Below are positions 1 through 10,699 of a stretch of 64,000 bases of DNA, one piece after another. This DNA is from Buchnera aphidicola (Muscaphis stroyani). Lineage in GTDB: Bacteria; Pseudomonadota; Gammaproteobacteria; Enterobacterales; Enterobacteriaceae. The stretch spans positions 310,001-374,000 of the forward strand of contig NZ_CP034861.1 of assembly GCF_005080865.1 (NCBI RefSeq), read 5' to 3'. The notes under the pieces are model-generated. The model saw nothing but the letters and a program-made list of their open reading frames with translations. It was not told where the DNA came from and did not search any database. Positions within the stretch are counted from its first letter, which is position 1, and each line of letters starts with the position of its first letter. Made by a program: the position numbers and the translations under genes.

Positions 1-374
1 TCATATATGATTTGAATTGGTTTTTTAGGAATATTAAATTGATCTAACTGACTAACGCTGATACAATTTGAATTGTATGAACTACAAAATAAAAACTCTT
101 TTTTTTCATCAAAAGCAATATAATTTGGGTTTCCAGGTAAAAAACTTTCATTATTTTTTTTTAAACAACCATTTTTATCTATATCATATATAATAATTCG
201 ATTTTTAGGTCGAATTCCAGCGTATAACAAATTTTTATTTTTAATAATAGATATGGGTTGAACTTCTCCATCAGTTTTTACTTTTTGTATAAAATTCATT
301 TCTCCATTTTTATTTAAATTCCATACGTCTATTCCATGACTTTTTGGAGCGGAAATATAAACAGTATGTTTCAT
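1..374 (-). CDS. pgl: 6-phosphogluconolactonase, 5' part (runs off the left edge)
   Basis: Partial gene: 124 codons from the ATG at 374 down to the window edge; the rest lies to the left. It hydrolyses 6-phosphogluconolactone in the oxidative pentose phosphate pathway, directly after zwf, which is also in this window. The N-terminus MKHTVYISAP, the VWNLN stretch and the following repeated strand pattern (VQPISI, LLYAGIRP, LPGNP) match the E. coli Pgl/YbhE seven-bladed propeller family nearly residue for residue. It lies on the same strand as and downstream of mfd, 112 bp away. No frameshift is seen in the visible part. The family call is secure, but completeness cannot be judged. Confidence 0.93.
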   Translation of the reverse strand, partial: MKHTVYISAPKSHGIDVWNLNKNGEMNFIQKVKTDGEVQPISIIKNKNLLYAGIRPKNRIIIYDIDKNGCLKKNNESFLPGNPNYIAFDEKKEFLFCSSYNSNCISVSQLDQFNIPKKPIQIIY

Positions 375-486
375 ATGCAGTCTCTTTTAATAAATTATTT
401 TTAATTTAAAAATATTTTGAAAACACTAAAAATTTTGGTATAATATTAAATATTAATTTTTTTTATTTTAATAAAATATTAAAAAA

Positions 487-2631
487 TTATTTATTCAATA
501 TAAGATTTTTTTTGATATTTTTTAACAATTGAGTAATCCAATTAATTCGTAAATAATCATCTTTCAAAACCTGAATAAATCTCAACTTTGTTGGACCTTC
601 CATTTTCCAATGATTTGGATTTTTTTGAAATATGTTCAAAAGATATTTAATGTTTATTAAATTATTAGCACGAAATTTTAAAATTCCTCCATTTTTATTT
701 AATTTTATCGATTTAATACCAATTTCTTGCGACATTAATCGAAGATGAGCAATTAAAATCAAATTTTCAGCGATTTTTGGCAATTTTCCAAATGCATTCT
801 CTAATTGATATTTAATCTTTTTTAATTCTTTTTCATTTTCAACAACTGCAATTTTTTTATAAAAACATAATCTTGTATTAATATCTAAAACATAACTATC
901 AGGTAAAAAAGAAGGAACACACAATTCGATTTTAGGTTTTTCTTTAAATAGTTCGTCTAATGATAAGTATTTTCTTTTTTTTAACGAATGAATCGAACGT
1001 TTTAGTAGTTTCATATATAACGAGTAACCTATATTGTTTATATGTCCGCTTTGTTCTTTACCTAAAAGTTCACCTACTCCTCTAATTTCTAAGTCTCTAT
1101 TAGATAAATGTAATCCTGATGAAAGATGATTATTTGATGAAATAGCTTCTAGTCTTTGTTTTGCTTCTGACGTAGCATATTTAATATCATTTACAAAAAA
1201 CCAAGCATAAGCTTGATAATTTGATCTTCCAACTCTTCCTCGAAGTTGATGCAACTGAGATAAACCAAAATGATCTGCATTTTCAACAATAATTGTATTA
1301 ACTCTTGGTATATCAATTCCACTTTCAATAATTGTAGTACAAACTAAAACATTAAATTGATTATAATAAAAGTCATTCATAATTTTTTTTAATTGTACTT
1401 TATTCATTTGTCCATGTGCTATTTCAATAGTAGCTTCAGGAATTAAAATTTTTAATTTTCTGGCAATTTGGTTGATTTTTCTAACTTTATTATATACATA
1501 ATAAACTTGTCCGCCTCTTGATATTTCAAATAGAATAGATTTTCTAACTAAGATAGAACTATATTGTTGAACAAAAGTTTTAATTGTTAGTCTTTCAGAG
1601 GGCGGATGTGCTATAATTGACAATTTTTTTATACCTATCATAGCCATATTTAAAGTTCTTGGTATAGGTGTAGCTGTTAAAGTTAACGTATCAACATTTG
1701 AATGCAATTTTTTAATTATTTCTTTATGGTTGACACCAAATCTGTGTTCTTCATCGATAATTAATAAACCTAAATCGTACCAATTTATATTTTTCAATAA
1801 CAGTTTATGAGTACCTATTAAAATGTTAATTTTTCCTTTTTCAACATTCCTTAATATTAAACTTTGTTCTTTTTGAGTTCTAAATCGAGATAGTATGTCA
1901 ATAATATAAGGCCATCTAGAAAAGCGTTTTTTAAAATTGCTAAAATGCTGTTGAGCTAATAAAGTTGTAGGTACTAAGATAGCTACTTGTTTATGATTTA
2001 AAACAGATAAAAAAGATGCTCTCATAGCAACTTCTGTTTTTCCAAATCCTACATCACCACAAACTAAACGATCCATAGGGGTGCGTTTATACATATCTTC
2101 TAGGACTGATGTAATGACTTTTTTTTGATCTGGCGTTGTGTTAAATGGAAAATCTTTACAAAAAAGATTATATTTTTTTTCTTTTTTTTGAAATGAAAAT
2201 CCTTTTTGAGACTTTCTTTTAGAGTAAATATCTAATAATTTTGCTGCATAATCACATAAGTGTTTACTAATTTTCTTTTTTTCTTTTTTCCACGATTCTC
2301 CACCTAATCTGTGAAGTGGAGCATTATTTTTTTGAGTTCCAGTATAAGGAGATACAAGGTGGAGATATGAAATAGGAAGATACAATTTATTTTCTTCTGC
2401 ATATAATATAACTAAGTATTCAGATTGTACTCCATCTGTTTCTATAGTAATTAGTCCTTGGTATCTTCCAATACCATGATCAATGTGCACAACCGGATCG
2501 TTAAAATTTAATTGAGATAAATTTTCATTAAGTATATCATTATATTTGTTTTCAATATCTATAATACACCTGATATTGTTTTCTTTTTTACCATCTTCTA
2601 ACATAGATAACAAATCTCTTTCGGAGATCAA
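487..2631 (-). CDS. mfd: Transcription-repair coupling factor Mfd, N-terminally truncated
   Basis: About 714 codons against about 1148 in E. coli. What remains is the RNA-polymerase-interacting module (PVVHIDHGIGRY, residues 46-57) and the RecG-like DNA translocase: Walker A GDVGFGKTE near 192-200, DEEHR near 293, TATPIPRT, and the GRVGR motif. The C-terminal domain is complete. The UvrB-like, UvrA-binding and species-specific N-terminal domains are gone. The start is uncertain: the open frame begins with TTG at 2631, and the next ATG is ten codons in. Similarity to E. coli Mfd continues upstream of the TTG to an in-frame TAG, so the original start has been lost. It could still push stalled polymerase off DNA, but it could not recruit UvrA. 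Confidence 0.88.
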   Translation of the reverse strand: MISERDLLSMLEDGKKENNIRCIIDIENKYNDILNENLSQLNFNDPVVHIDHGIGRYQGLITIETDGVQSEYLVILYAEENKLYLPISYLHLVSPYTGTQKNNAPLHRLGGESWKKEKKKISKHLCDYAAKLLDIYSKRKSQKGFSFQKKEKKYNLFCKDFPFNTTPDQKKVITSVLEDMYKRTPMDRLVCGDVGFGKTEVAMRASFLSVLNHKQVAILVPTTLLAQQHFSNFKKRFSRWPYIIDILSRFRTQKEQSLILRNVEKGKINILIGTHKLLLKNINWYDLGLLIIDEEHRFGVNHKEIIKKLHSNVDTLTLTATPIPRTLNMAMIGIKKLSIIAHPPSERLTIKTFVQQYSSILVRKSILFEISRGGQVYYVYNKVRKINQIARKLKILIPEATIEIAHGQMNKVQLKKIMNDFYYNQFNVLVCTTIIESGIDIPRVNTIIVENADHFGLSQLHQLRGRVGRSNYQAYAWFFVNDIKYATSEAKQRLEAISSNNHLSSGLHLSNRDLEIRGVGELLGKEQSGHINNIGYSLYMKLLKRSIHSLKKRKYLSLDELFKEKPKIELCVPSFLPDSYVLDINTRLCFYKKIAVVENEKELKKIKYQLENAFGKLPKIAENLILIAHLRLMSQEIGIKSIKLNKNGGILKFRANNLINIKYLLNIFQKNPNHWKMEGPTKLRFIQVLKDDYLRINWITQLLKNIKKNLILNK

Positions 2632-3364
2632 TAAAAAATTATTTTTTATCTAACATCTCTGTATAAAATTTTTAATATTTTTTATAAAATATTTACTTTA
2701 AAGAATTCAAAATTTTTTAATTTAATAATTTAAAATTTAGCAATCCTGATATTAAAATTAATAAAATATACACTTTCTATTAAAATAAAAAAATTTAATC
2801 TATCAGAATAAATCTAAATCTTTTAAAAGAGGGTTTTGAATTAGTTTAGCAGTATTTTTTTATTATTTTTTATTGATTTTTTAACATAAAATTTTATAAT
2901 TCTTTTAAGAAGTAACATTTTTTAAAATGGTTAACAACGTTTGTATTTTACTTTTTTAAATCACTCAGTAGCACTTATTTTTATAATATATTAACTTTTT
3001 TATTCTAATGAGTTTTTATAAAAATATGCAAAATGCACTTTCAAAATAAAGATTTAAATAGAGACAATCATTTTTATAGTGAAGAAGATTGCATGAAAAT
3101 AAAAAATATAAGATAGAATAATTTTTTATTTTTAAAAATATAATTAAATAAAAAGTATTTAGTTTATAAATATTAAAATTTGGTTATTTGTAAAATTGTT
3201 ATTAACTTTTTTTAATTATTATTAATATTAAATTTATCACGGTAGTATTTAATCACATTAATTTCTTTTTTGAAACGAATATTTTAAATGTTTTTATAAA
3301 TATAATGATTATATTATTTTTTTTTGAAGAATTTTTCTGTTTTTAAACAGTAATTTTATGTTGT
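2632..3364. other. Gene-free AT-rich spacer between mfd and lolC
   Basis: This stretch of about 730 bp lies between divergent mfd and lolC. No open frame longer than a few codons with coding character is visible on either strand. On the minus strand the first ~200 bp next to mfd could hold a worn-out 5' piece of that gene. A short stretch reading FILIES followed by stops is loosely Mfd-like, but this is too weak to call. The lolC promoter sits at its right edge. Confidence 0.6.
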
Positions 3365-3394
3365 TTAACATAAATTTTTTTTATCTGTTATAAT
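3365..3394 (+). promoter_or_regulatory. Sigma-70-type promoter for lolCDE
   Basis: A TTAACA -35 box (3365-3370), an 18-bp spacer and a perfect TATAAT -10 box (3389-3394) are present. A TGT just before the -10 gives the extended -10 form. It lies about 57 bp upstream of the chosen lolC start. It is better than expected by chance even in AT-rich DNA, but it is unproven. Confidence 0.55.
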
Positions 3395-3451
3395 ATATAA
3401 AATTAAAATTCTTTTTTTTTAAAGATCATATAAATCATTAAGATAATGCCT

Positions 3452-4654
3452 ATGTATCATCCTATTTTTCTTTTTGTTAGCTTACGATATTTATGGAATT
3501 TTCAAGCTCTTAAATTTAAAAAAATTGTGATTTTTTTATCAATTATAGGAATTTCTATTAGTACATGTCTAATGATTGTCATTAATTCTATAATGAATGG
3601 TTTTCAACACCATTTTGAAAAAAATATTTTATCTTTCATTCCTCATGTAATCATTACTAATCAAAAAAATAATATTAGTGAATCAAAATTTCCTAAAGAA
3701 ATTTTAAAAATAAGAAACATTAAAAAAATTTCAAGTTTTATTAGAGAAGAAGCAATTGTAAAAAGCCTTAAAGAAATAACTATTGGAGAAGTTATTGGAA
3801 TTGATACAAGTAATTACACTGATGTCAGTGATTATAATATAAAAAATATTTTATTTAAACTTCGATCAGAAAAAAACTATGCAATTATAGGTAAAGCATT
3901 ATCTAAACAACTACATGTAAATATTGGTGACAAAATTAATTTAGTTGTACCTTATAACATGACATCAAATTTTTTAAGACAATTTTCTAGAAAGTTTCAT
4001 TTTGAAATAAAAGATATTTTTGTAACTCATAACGATGTAGATTATTACCAAATATTCATAAACAAAAAAAAAGCTACAAAATTATTTCACTATAAAAAAA
4101 ATTATATTACTGGTTGGAGATTATGGTTAAAAAATCCTTTATCTTTAAATGTTCAAGAAATTAAAAAACTAAGTAATCACTTAAGGGTAATAGATTGGAG
4201 AGAAAAAAAAGGAGAACTATTTTTAGTGATTCAAATTGAAAAATATATCATGCTTTTTTTATGTATTTTAATTTTTTTAGTATCTAGTTTAAATATTATT
4301 ATTACAGTTACTACCTACTGCATAGAAAAACAAAAAACAATTTTAATCTTAAAATCTCAAGGTCTTTCCAGCTGGAAAACAATTTTAATATTTGTTACAA
4401 TAGGATTTTTGATTTCTTTAATTGGAAATTTTTTAGGAACAATGACAAGTATCATATTAATTAAACAAAAATTTTTTTTAAAATATTGTATGAATATACT
4501 GTTTAGTGATATAAATGTTCCCATTATAATACAACCATTAGACGTTCTTTTTATTAATTCGATTTCTATACTGTTAACTATTTCCTCGATTCTATATGTA
4601 GTCTTAAAAACTGTTCAATCGACGCCAAATAATATTTTATTACATGAACAATAG
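3452..4654 (+). CDS. lolC: Lipoprotein-releasing ABC transporter permease LolC
   Basis: LolC is one of the two permeases of LolCDE, which extracts outer-membrane lipoproteins from the inner membrane and hands them to LolA. It has 400 residues, the family's usual length. One N-terminal membrane segment (about 22-45) is followed by a large periplasmic domain and three C-terminal membrane segments. Strong matches to E. coli LolC include MNGF after TM1, NYITGWRLWL and WREKKGELF. I start at the second ATG (3452) because MYHPIFLF aligns with the E. coli N-terminus and the AAG ribosome site is better spaced; an ATG at 3446 is in frame. The 3' end overlaps lolD by 11 bp, so the two are translationally coupled. 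Confidence 0.92.
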   Translation: MYHPIFLFVSLRYLWNFQALKFKKIVIFLSIIGISISTCLMIVINSIMNGFQHHFEKNILSFIPHVIITNQKNNISESKFPKEILKIRNIKKISSFIREEAIVKSLKEITIGEVIGIDTSNYTDVSDYNIKNILFKLRSEKNYAIIGKALSKQLHVNIGDKINLVVPYNMTSNFLRQFSRKFHFEIKDIFVTHNDVDYYQIFINKKKATKLFHYKKNYITGWRLWLKNPLSLNVQEIKKLSNHLRVIDWREKKGELFLVIQIEKYIMLFLCILIFLVSSLNIIITVTTYCIEKQKTILILKSQGLSSWKTILIFVTIGFLISLIGNFLGTMTSIILIKQKFFLKYCMNILFSDINVPIIIQPLDVLFINSISILLTISSILYVVLKTVQSTPNNILLHEQ

Positions 4655-5327
4655 TTTTAAATTACAGTGCATTAATTTAACTAAATCTTATAAAGATGGA
4701 GATTTAGTACGATATATATTAAACAATATATCTTTTAAATTAAATAAAGGAGATTTAGTCGCAATAACTGGTGTTTCTGGTTCTGGAAAAAGCACTTTTT
4801 TAAATTTACTTGGGGGGTTAGATAAACCTACTTCTGGAGATGTTTTGTTTGAAAATAAGTTATTTAGAGAAATGTCTTCTAATGAAATGGCAAAGTTTAG
4901 AAATCTATCAGTAGGATTTATTCATCAATTTCATCATTTACTTTTAGATTTCAACGTCATTGAAAATGTTGCTATGCCAATGCTAATAGGAAAAAAAAAT
5001 ATAAAATATGCCAAAGATAAATCGTACGAAATTTTAAAAAAAGTTAAATTAGAAAAAAAATATAAAAAATATCCATCACAGTTGTCAGGAGGAGAAAGGC
5101 AACGTGTTGCTATTGCTCGAGCGCTGATTAATAATCCATCTATAGTACTTGCAGATGAACCAACTGGATACTTAGACAAATATCATTCAGATATTATTTT
5201 AAATTTAATATGTCAATTAAATAACGATCTTAAAACTTCTTTTATAATTGTAACACATGATTTTTCTTTAATAAAAAAAATTCCTATTTTATTAGAAATA
5301 AAAAATAGTCAATTATTTTTAATGTAA
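4644..5327 (+). CDS. lolD: Lipoprotein-releasing ABC transporter ATPase LolD
   Basis: LolD is the ATPase that powers LolCE. It has 227 residues (E. coli 233). Walker A is GVSGSGKST (43-51), the signature LSGGERQR (147-154), and Walker B ends in DE (171-172) with DEPTG. The family motif QFHHLL (95-100), typical of LolD, is present. The usual Asn after DEPTG is Tyr here, a small departure in the D-loop neighbourhood. The start codon lies inside the end of lolC, and lolE follows 27 bp later, forming one operon. Confidence 0.95.
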   Translation: MNNSFKLQCINLTKSYKDGDLVRYILNNISFKLNKGDLVAITGVSGSGKSTFLNLLGGLDKPTSGDVLFENKLFREMSSNEMAKFRNLSVGFIHQFHHLLLDFNVIENVAMPMLIGKKNIKYAKDKSYEILKKVKLEKKYKKYPSQLSGGERQRVAIARALINNPSIVLADEPTGYLDKYHSDIILNLICQLNNDLKTSFIIVTHDFSLIKKIPILLEIKNSQLFLM

Positions 5328-5354
5328 TTTTTAATTAAAATAAAAAAATATGCA

Positions 5355-6593
5355 ATGAACTTTTTATCCTGCTTTATCGCTAAACGATTGCATGTTATTA
5401 AAAACAAACATTCTGAGATTTCATTTATTTATATCTTATCCAACATTGGAATGTCTATTAGTGTGTTTGCATTAATCATGAGTTTTAGCGCTTTAAATGG
5501 TTTTCAAGAATTAATTAACGAAAAAATTTTATCAAACTTACCACATGGCATTGTAAAATTAACTTCAAAACCTACTTTCCAGTGGTCAAAAAAAATCAAA
5601 AAATTAAAATCTTTAAACGGAATTAAGCATGTAGAACCGTATATTTTAATAAATGGATTGTTAGAAAATAAAAATAAAATAAAAATTGTACAAATAAAAA
5701 GTTTTAGCAGTATAAAATACTTAAAAAAATATTTTTTTAATAAAAAAAAAATAAACAATTTTTTAAAATCTAATATTTTCAATATAAATTCAATACTTCT
5801 TTCTTCTGATTTAGCGGAATATTTTTCCATTAAAGAAGGTGAGACAATTAATTTGTTTTTTTTAAATCATACCAAAAACTTTGATTTATTTAGTTTGGAA
5901 AATATTTGTTTTAAAGTCCAATCCATATTTGATTCTAGTGGAGTCATAAATTCAAATATAGGTTTTGTCTACATTAAAAATTTCCAAAAATTATTTCATA
6001 AACACGATATTACTGAAATTGAATTTCAAATATCGAATCCATTTGAAGCAAATAAAATAATTCTTAATGCAGTCAAACAAATAAATACTAGAGCTTTAAT
6101 ATATACTTGGATGAATAGTTATAAAAATATATATCATGATATAAATATGATTAAAAAAATAGTATATATTTCAGTTTTTTTAATAGTGATTATTTCATGT
6201 TTTAGTATCTCTTCTTTTTCTTTAATGTCTATATCTAAAAAAACAAGAGAAATTGCTATACTAAGAAGCATAGGTGCAAATAATCTTTTAATTCGACTAA
6301 TTTTTTTGTATCATGGATTGCGTCTTATCATAATAGGAAATTTAATAGGAATATCTACCAGCACGGTTATAATTTTAAATTTCGTAAAAATAAAAGATTT
6401 TTTAGTAATTAACTTGAACTATAAAATATTTTTAGATAATTCATATTTTATAAATTTTTTCTTATTAAAAATAAATTATATAGATGTTATCCAAACTTTT
6501 GCACTGACTCTTATTATAGGAATTTTAACAAACTTATATCCATTATACTCTGCTTCAAATATTAATCCAATCGAGATATTGAAAGAATATTGA
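5355..6593 (+). CDS. lolE: Lipoprotein-releasing ABC transporter permease LolE
   Basis: LolE is the second permease of the Lol transporter, 412 residues (E. coli 414). It shows the same plan as LolC: TM1 (about 25-48) ending in ALNGF, a periplasmic domain, then three membrane segments. Conserved stretches include the ISNIG-type start of TM1, AILRSIGA and the C-terminal YSASNINPIEIL. The out-of-frame ATG at 5350 hits a stop at once, so 5355 is the start. The periplasmic domain contains an uninterrupted run of ten A bases (5742-5751), a potential slippage site; the frame is open as given. FlgH, encoded elsewhere in the window, is a likely client. Confidence 0.93.
   Translation: MNFLSCFIAKRLHVIKNKHSEISFIYILSNIGMSISVFALIMSFSALNGFQELINEKILSNLPHGIVKLTSKPTFQWSKKIKKLKSLNGIKHVEPYILINGLLENKNKIKIVQIKSFSSIKYLKKYFFNKKKINNFLKSNIFNINSILLSSDLAEYFSIKEGETINLFFLNHTKNFDLFSLENICFKVQSIFDSSGVINSNIGFVYIKNFQKLFHKHDITEIEFQISNPFEANKIILNAVKQINTRALIYTWMNSYKNIYHDINMIKKIVYISVFLIVIISCFSISSFSLMSISKKTREIAILRSIGANNLLIRLIFLYHGLRLIIIGNLIGISTSTVIILNFVKIKDFLVINLNYKIFLDNSYFINFFLLKINYIDVIQTFALTLIIGILTNLYPLYSASNINPIEILKEY
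5742..5751 (+). repeat. A10 homopolymer inside lolE
   Basis: Ten consecutive A bases code for Lys residues (AAA AAA AAA followed by ATA). Runs of nine or more A are known slippage sites for polymerases in Buchnera. Confidence 0.9.
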
Positions 6594-6672
6594 TATTGAA
6601 AAATAATTTAAATAAAACATATAAATTTAAAAATCATTATGTATAATTTTGTAAATTCACTGTATTTTTTGA

Positions 6673-7698
<1,026 letters not shown>

Positions 7699-7731
7699 AA
7701 ACGTATTTATGACGTTAATAAATGATTGAAT

Positions 7732-7768
7732 AAAGCAGTATTAATTACAAACTTAATACTGCTTTTAT
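7732..7768 (+). terminator. Intrinsic terminator of gapA
   Basis: A perfect 13-bp stem, AAAGCAGTATTAA (7732-7744) with its complement (7753-7765), encloses an 8-nt loop and runs into T bases. It lies 34 bp past the gapA stop. It stands out because the surrounding spacer is degenerate. Confidence 0.85.
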
Positions 7769-8359
7769 ACATTTTATTTGATGTAAGATAATATCTTCAA
7801 ATTAATTCAAAAAAAATAATACTATTTCTTTACTACATCTACTTAAAGAAAAATAATATATTTTTAACATTATTAAAAATTATTGAAATATATCCTTTAT
7901 TGAATTTATTTTCATTTCGACAAGAAATTAAATATGTGAATAAAAAAGAATAATTTATGAGTTTTCTAGTATATTCAAATTAAATGAATCAAAAAATATA
8001 GTTATAGAAGTAATATAAATTAAATAAATTACTATACAAAAAAACTTTTAAATTAATAATATTTAGATTCGAAATGCTGATTTCTATTTTAATAATAAAA
8101 AATAAAAAACTATTCTAATTTAAAACAAAAAATTCATATAAAATCCAAATATTTTTTCCTATAAAAAATATGTGAAACATTTAATTTGGCAGATGTTTGA
8201 ATGATTAATTCCAGATATATTCTTTAACAAATTAAAATTACTTGACTTAAATATTATGTTGTTAATTAATTTAATTCAGTATATAAATACAAAATTTAAT
8301 ATAAAACATTTTAATAAAAATGTTATGCATTTTAATTATTTTTTTGAAAAACCCGATTT
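7769..8359. other. Gene-free spacer between gapA and fldA
   Basis: About 590 bp between two convergent genes. All frames are broken every few codons on both strands. I see no RNA gene, repeat or recognisable gene remnant. It is probably an eroded locus. Confidence 0.6.
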
Positions 8360-8869
8360 TTAATTAAAATAAGGAAGTATTTCTTCAATCCATTTTTTTA
8401 CTCTACTTTCAGTTTTTTCTGATTGTCTATCTTCATCTAACGCTAATCCTAAAAAATATGATTTATTAAATAATGCTTTAGAAGAATCAAAATGGTATCC
8501 CTTTGTTGGCCATTTTCCGATTATAGTTGCTTTATTTTTTTTAACAATATTATAAACTTCTCTCATAGCGTCACAGAAATATTCACTGTAATCTTCCTGA
8601 TCACCACATCCAAAAAATGCTACTTTTTTGTTTAAAAAATCTATTTTTTTAAGAGTTGGAAGAAAGTCATCCCAGTCGCATTGAACTTCTCCGTAATACC
8701 AAGTAGGAATTCCAAATATCAAAAATTTAAAATTTTCAATATCTTTTTGAGAAGAAGAAGCGATATCATATAAACACGATTTTTTTTCTCCAATATATTT
8801 GTTTATTAATTTTGCTATTTTTTCCGTGTTTCCAGTATCGCTTCCAAAAAAAACTCCTATTTTATTCAT
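8360..8869 (-). CDS. fldA: Flavodoxin 1
   Basis: FldA is a small FMN-binding electron carrier that serves radical-SAM and reductive biosynthetic enzymes. It has 169 residues from the ATG at 8869; a longer in-frame start at 8893 is unlikely because [16 protein letters not shown] aligns with the E. coli start. FMN-binding loops are visible: GSDTGNTE (phosphate loop), PTWYYGE and [12 protein letters not shown]. The length equals that of long-chain flavodoxins (E. coli 176, with a slightly longer tail). It has no operon partner: the downstream spacer is empty and the upstream neighbour phrB is divergent. Confidence 0.95.
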   Translation of the reverse strand: MNKIGVFFGSDTGNTEKIAKLINKYIGEKKSCLYDIASSSQKDIENFKFLIFGIPTWYYGEVQCDWDDFLPTLKKIDFLNKKVAFFGCGDQEDYSEYFCDAMREVYNIVKKNKATIIGKWPTKGYHFDSSKALFNKSYFLGLALDEDRQSEKTESRVKKWIEEILPYFN

Positions 8870-9252
8870 GTAAATTACCCATATAAAATCCACTATATGT
8901 GACAGATATAAAATTTTTATTAAAATATAAAAAAATTAAATAAATTAATAAATGTTAAAAATCTTATTTGATGTTACATAAAAATATTTTTTTAAACCAA
9001 TTATAAAATGATATATTAAAATAGGTTATATAAAACTTATAAAATAAATTGTATAAAATTTTTGTTGATTAAAATTTAAAATTAAACTTTCAAAAAATTA
9101 GTATTTTTTAAGAATTATTACTATTAAAAAATACGATTTGTTTTTTAAATAATTTAATTTCTTTTAAATATATAAAAATAAAAATTTTATTTTAAATATT
9201 TTTATACATTAAAATAATCTATTACACTTAAAGAACGAGAAATATAAAATTT
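8870..9252. other. Divergent spacer fldA/phrB
   Basis: 383 bp that should hold the promoters of both fldA and phrB. No gene is visible. The sequence is so AT-rich that individual promoter boxes cannot be picked with confidence. Confidence 0.5.
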
Positions 9253-10692
9253 ATGAAAAAAAATTTAGTTTGGTTTCGTAATGATCTTCGAGTATATGAT
9301 AATACAGCTTTATATCAATCATGTAAATTTTATGAAGATAAAGTAATAGCTTTATTTATTGACACGCCTGAACAATGGAAAAACCATTTTATTTCACAAA
9401 AAAAAATATCATTTATGCATCATAATTTAATATCTTTAGAAGAAAAACTATCAGAAATAAATATTACTTTATACTACTATCAATCTACTACTTTTTTACA
9501 ATCAATTAAATATTTAATTCATTTTTGTCATCAAAAAAAAATAAATAATTTATTTTATAATTATCAATATGAAATAAATGAACGTAATCGCGATTATATC
9601 GTTAAAAAAAAATTGTCTGAACAGGGCATTTTAGTAAAAGGATTTCACGATAGTATTTTAGTTCCTATTAATGATATAAAAAATAAGAAAAAAAACTCAT
9701 ATAAAAAATTTTCTATTTTTAATGAAAAAATTAAAAAATATCTTAAAAAAAATATTATTAGATGTTTACCTATTCCTATAAAAAGAAAAGATAAAGATAA
9801 TGATGCTACATCATTTTTTAAATTTAAAAAATCAATTATAAAGTTTAATAAAAAAATTTTCCCAATTGGTGAGCAAGCGGCAGTAGAAAGATTAAAAAAT
9901 TTCTTTAAATACAAAATAAATGATTACTCTTTTAACCGAAATATTCCTTCTTTAGATGGAACTAGCATGCTTTCTCCGTACTTATCTATTGGAATTATTT
10001 CATCTAGAAGATGTTTTTTTATGTTTTTGAAAAATAAAAACAGTAATCCACCAGACACTATTTATAATTCTTCCTGGTTTAATGAAATTATATGGCGTGA
10101 ATTTTATTATCATTTATTAGTTAGTCATCCTAATTTGAGTAAATCTAAATCTATGAGCGAATGGGAAAATTTTATGAATTGGGAAAATAATTCTAATTAT
10201 TTTGACGCTTGGAAAAATGGATGCACAGGTTTTCCGATCGTTGATGCTGGCATGAGACAACTTAAAGAAATAGGTTGGATGCATCCAAGATTAAGAATGA
10301 TTACGTCTAGTTTTTTAGTAAAAAATCTTTTAATTGATTGGAGAAAAGGAGAAAAATATTTTATGTCTCAATTAATTGATGGTGATTTTGCTATTAACAA
10401 CGGAGGGTGGCAATGGTGTTCTTCTTTTGGAACTGATTATGTTCCATATATTCGATTTTTTAATCCATTTCTACAGTCAAAAAAAATTGATAAATCAGGT
10501 AATTTTATAAAAAATTTTATTCCAGAATTAAATAATGTACCAAACAATTTTATTCACAATCCACATGAATGGTCAAATAAAAAAAAATGTTTTGTAAATT
10601 ATCCTGATCCAATTGTGGATTACAATGATACAAAAAAAAAGTTTATGTTAATTTTCAATAAAGCTCAATTAGAATTTAAAAAACAGGTTTAA
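9253..10692 (+). CDS. phrB: Deoxyribodipyrimidine photolyase
   Basis: PhrB is a light-driven repair enzyme for cyclobutane pyrimidine dimers, carrying FAD and an antenna cofactor. It has 479 residues (E. coli 472). The N-terminal alpha/beta antenna domain begins MKKNLVWFRNDLRVYDN. The C-terminal FAD/DNA domain carries NEIIWREFYYHLL, GMRQLKEIGWMHPRLRM and INNGGWQWCSSFGTD, which includes conserved tryptophans of the electron path. The middle (about 130-210) is Lys-rich and diverged. ybgI begins 7 bp downstream, so the two are probably co-transcribed, as in E. coli-type phr-ybgI neighbourhoods. The sequence has many A9 tracts but an intact frame. Confidence 0.96.
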   Translation: MKKNLVWFRNDLRVYDNTALYQSCKFYEDKVIALFIDTPEQWKNHFISQKKISFMHHNLISLEEKLSEINITLYYYQSTTFLQSIKYLIHFCHQKKINNLFYNYQYEINERNRDYIVKKKLSEQGILVKGFHDSILVPINDIKNKKKNSYKKFSIFNEKIKKYLKKNIIRCLPIPIKRKDKDNDATSFFKFKKSIIKFNKKIFPIGEQAAVERLKNFFKYKINDYSFNRNIPSLDGTSMLSPYLSIGIISSRRCFFMFLKNKNSNPPDTIYNSSWFNEIIWREFYYHLLVSHPNLSKSKSMSEWENFMNWENNSNYFDAWKNGCTGFPIVDAGMRQLKEIGWMHPRLRMITSSFLVKNLLIDWRKGEKYFMSQLIDGDFAINNGGWQWCSSFGTDYVPYIRFFNPFLQSKKIDKSGNFIKNFIPELNNVPNNFIHNPHEWSNKKKCFVNYPDPIVDYNDTKKKFMLIFNKAQLEFKKQV

Positions 10693-10699
10693 ACATTTT

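Noticed and set aside
2761..2830. Stretch reading FILIES on the minus strand as an Mfd remnant
   Set aside because: Similarity is limited to a few common residues with stops soon after; mentioned only as a weak hint, not annotated.
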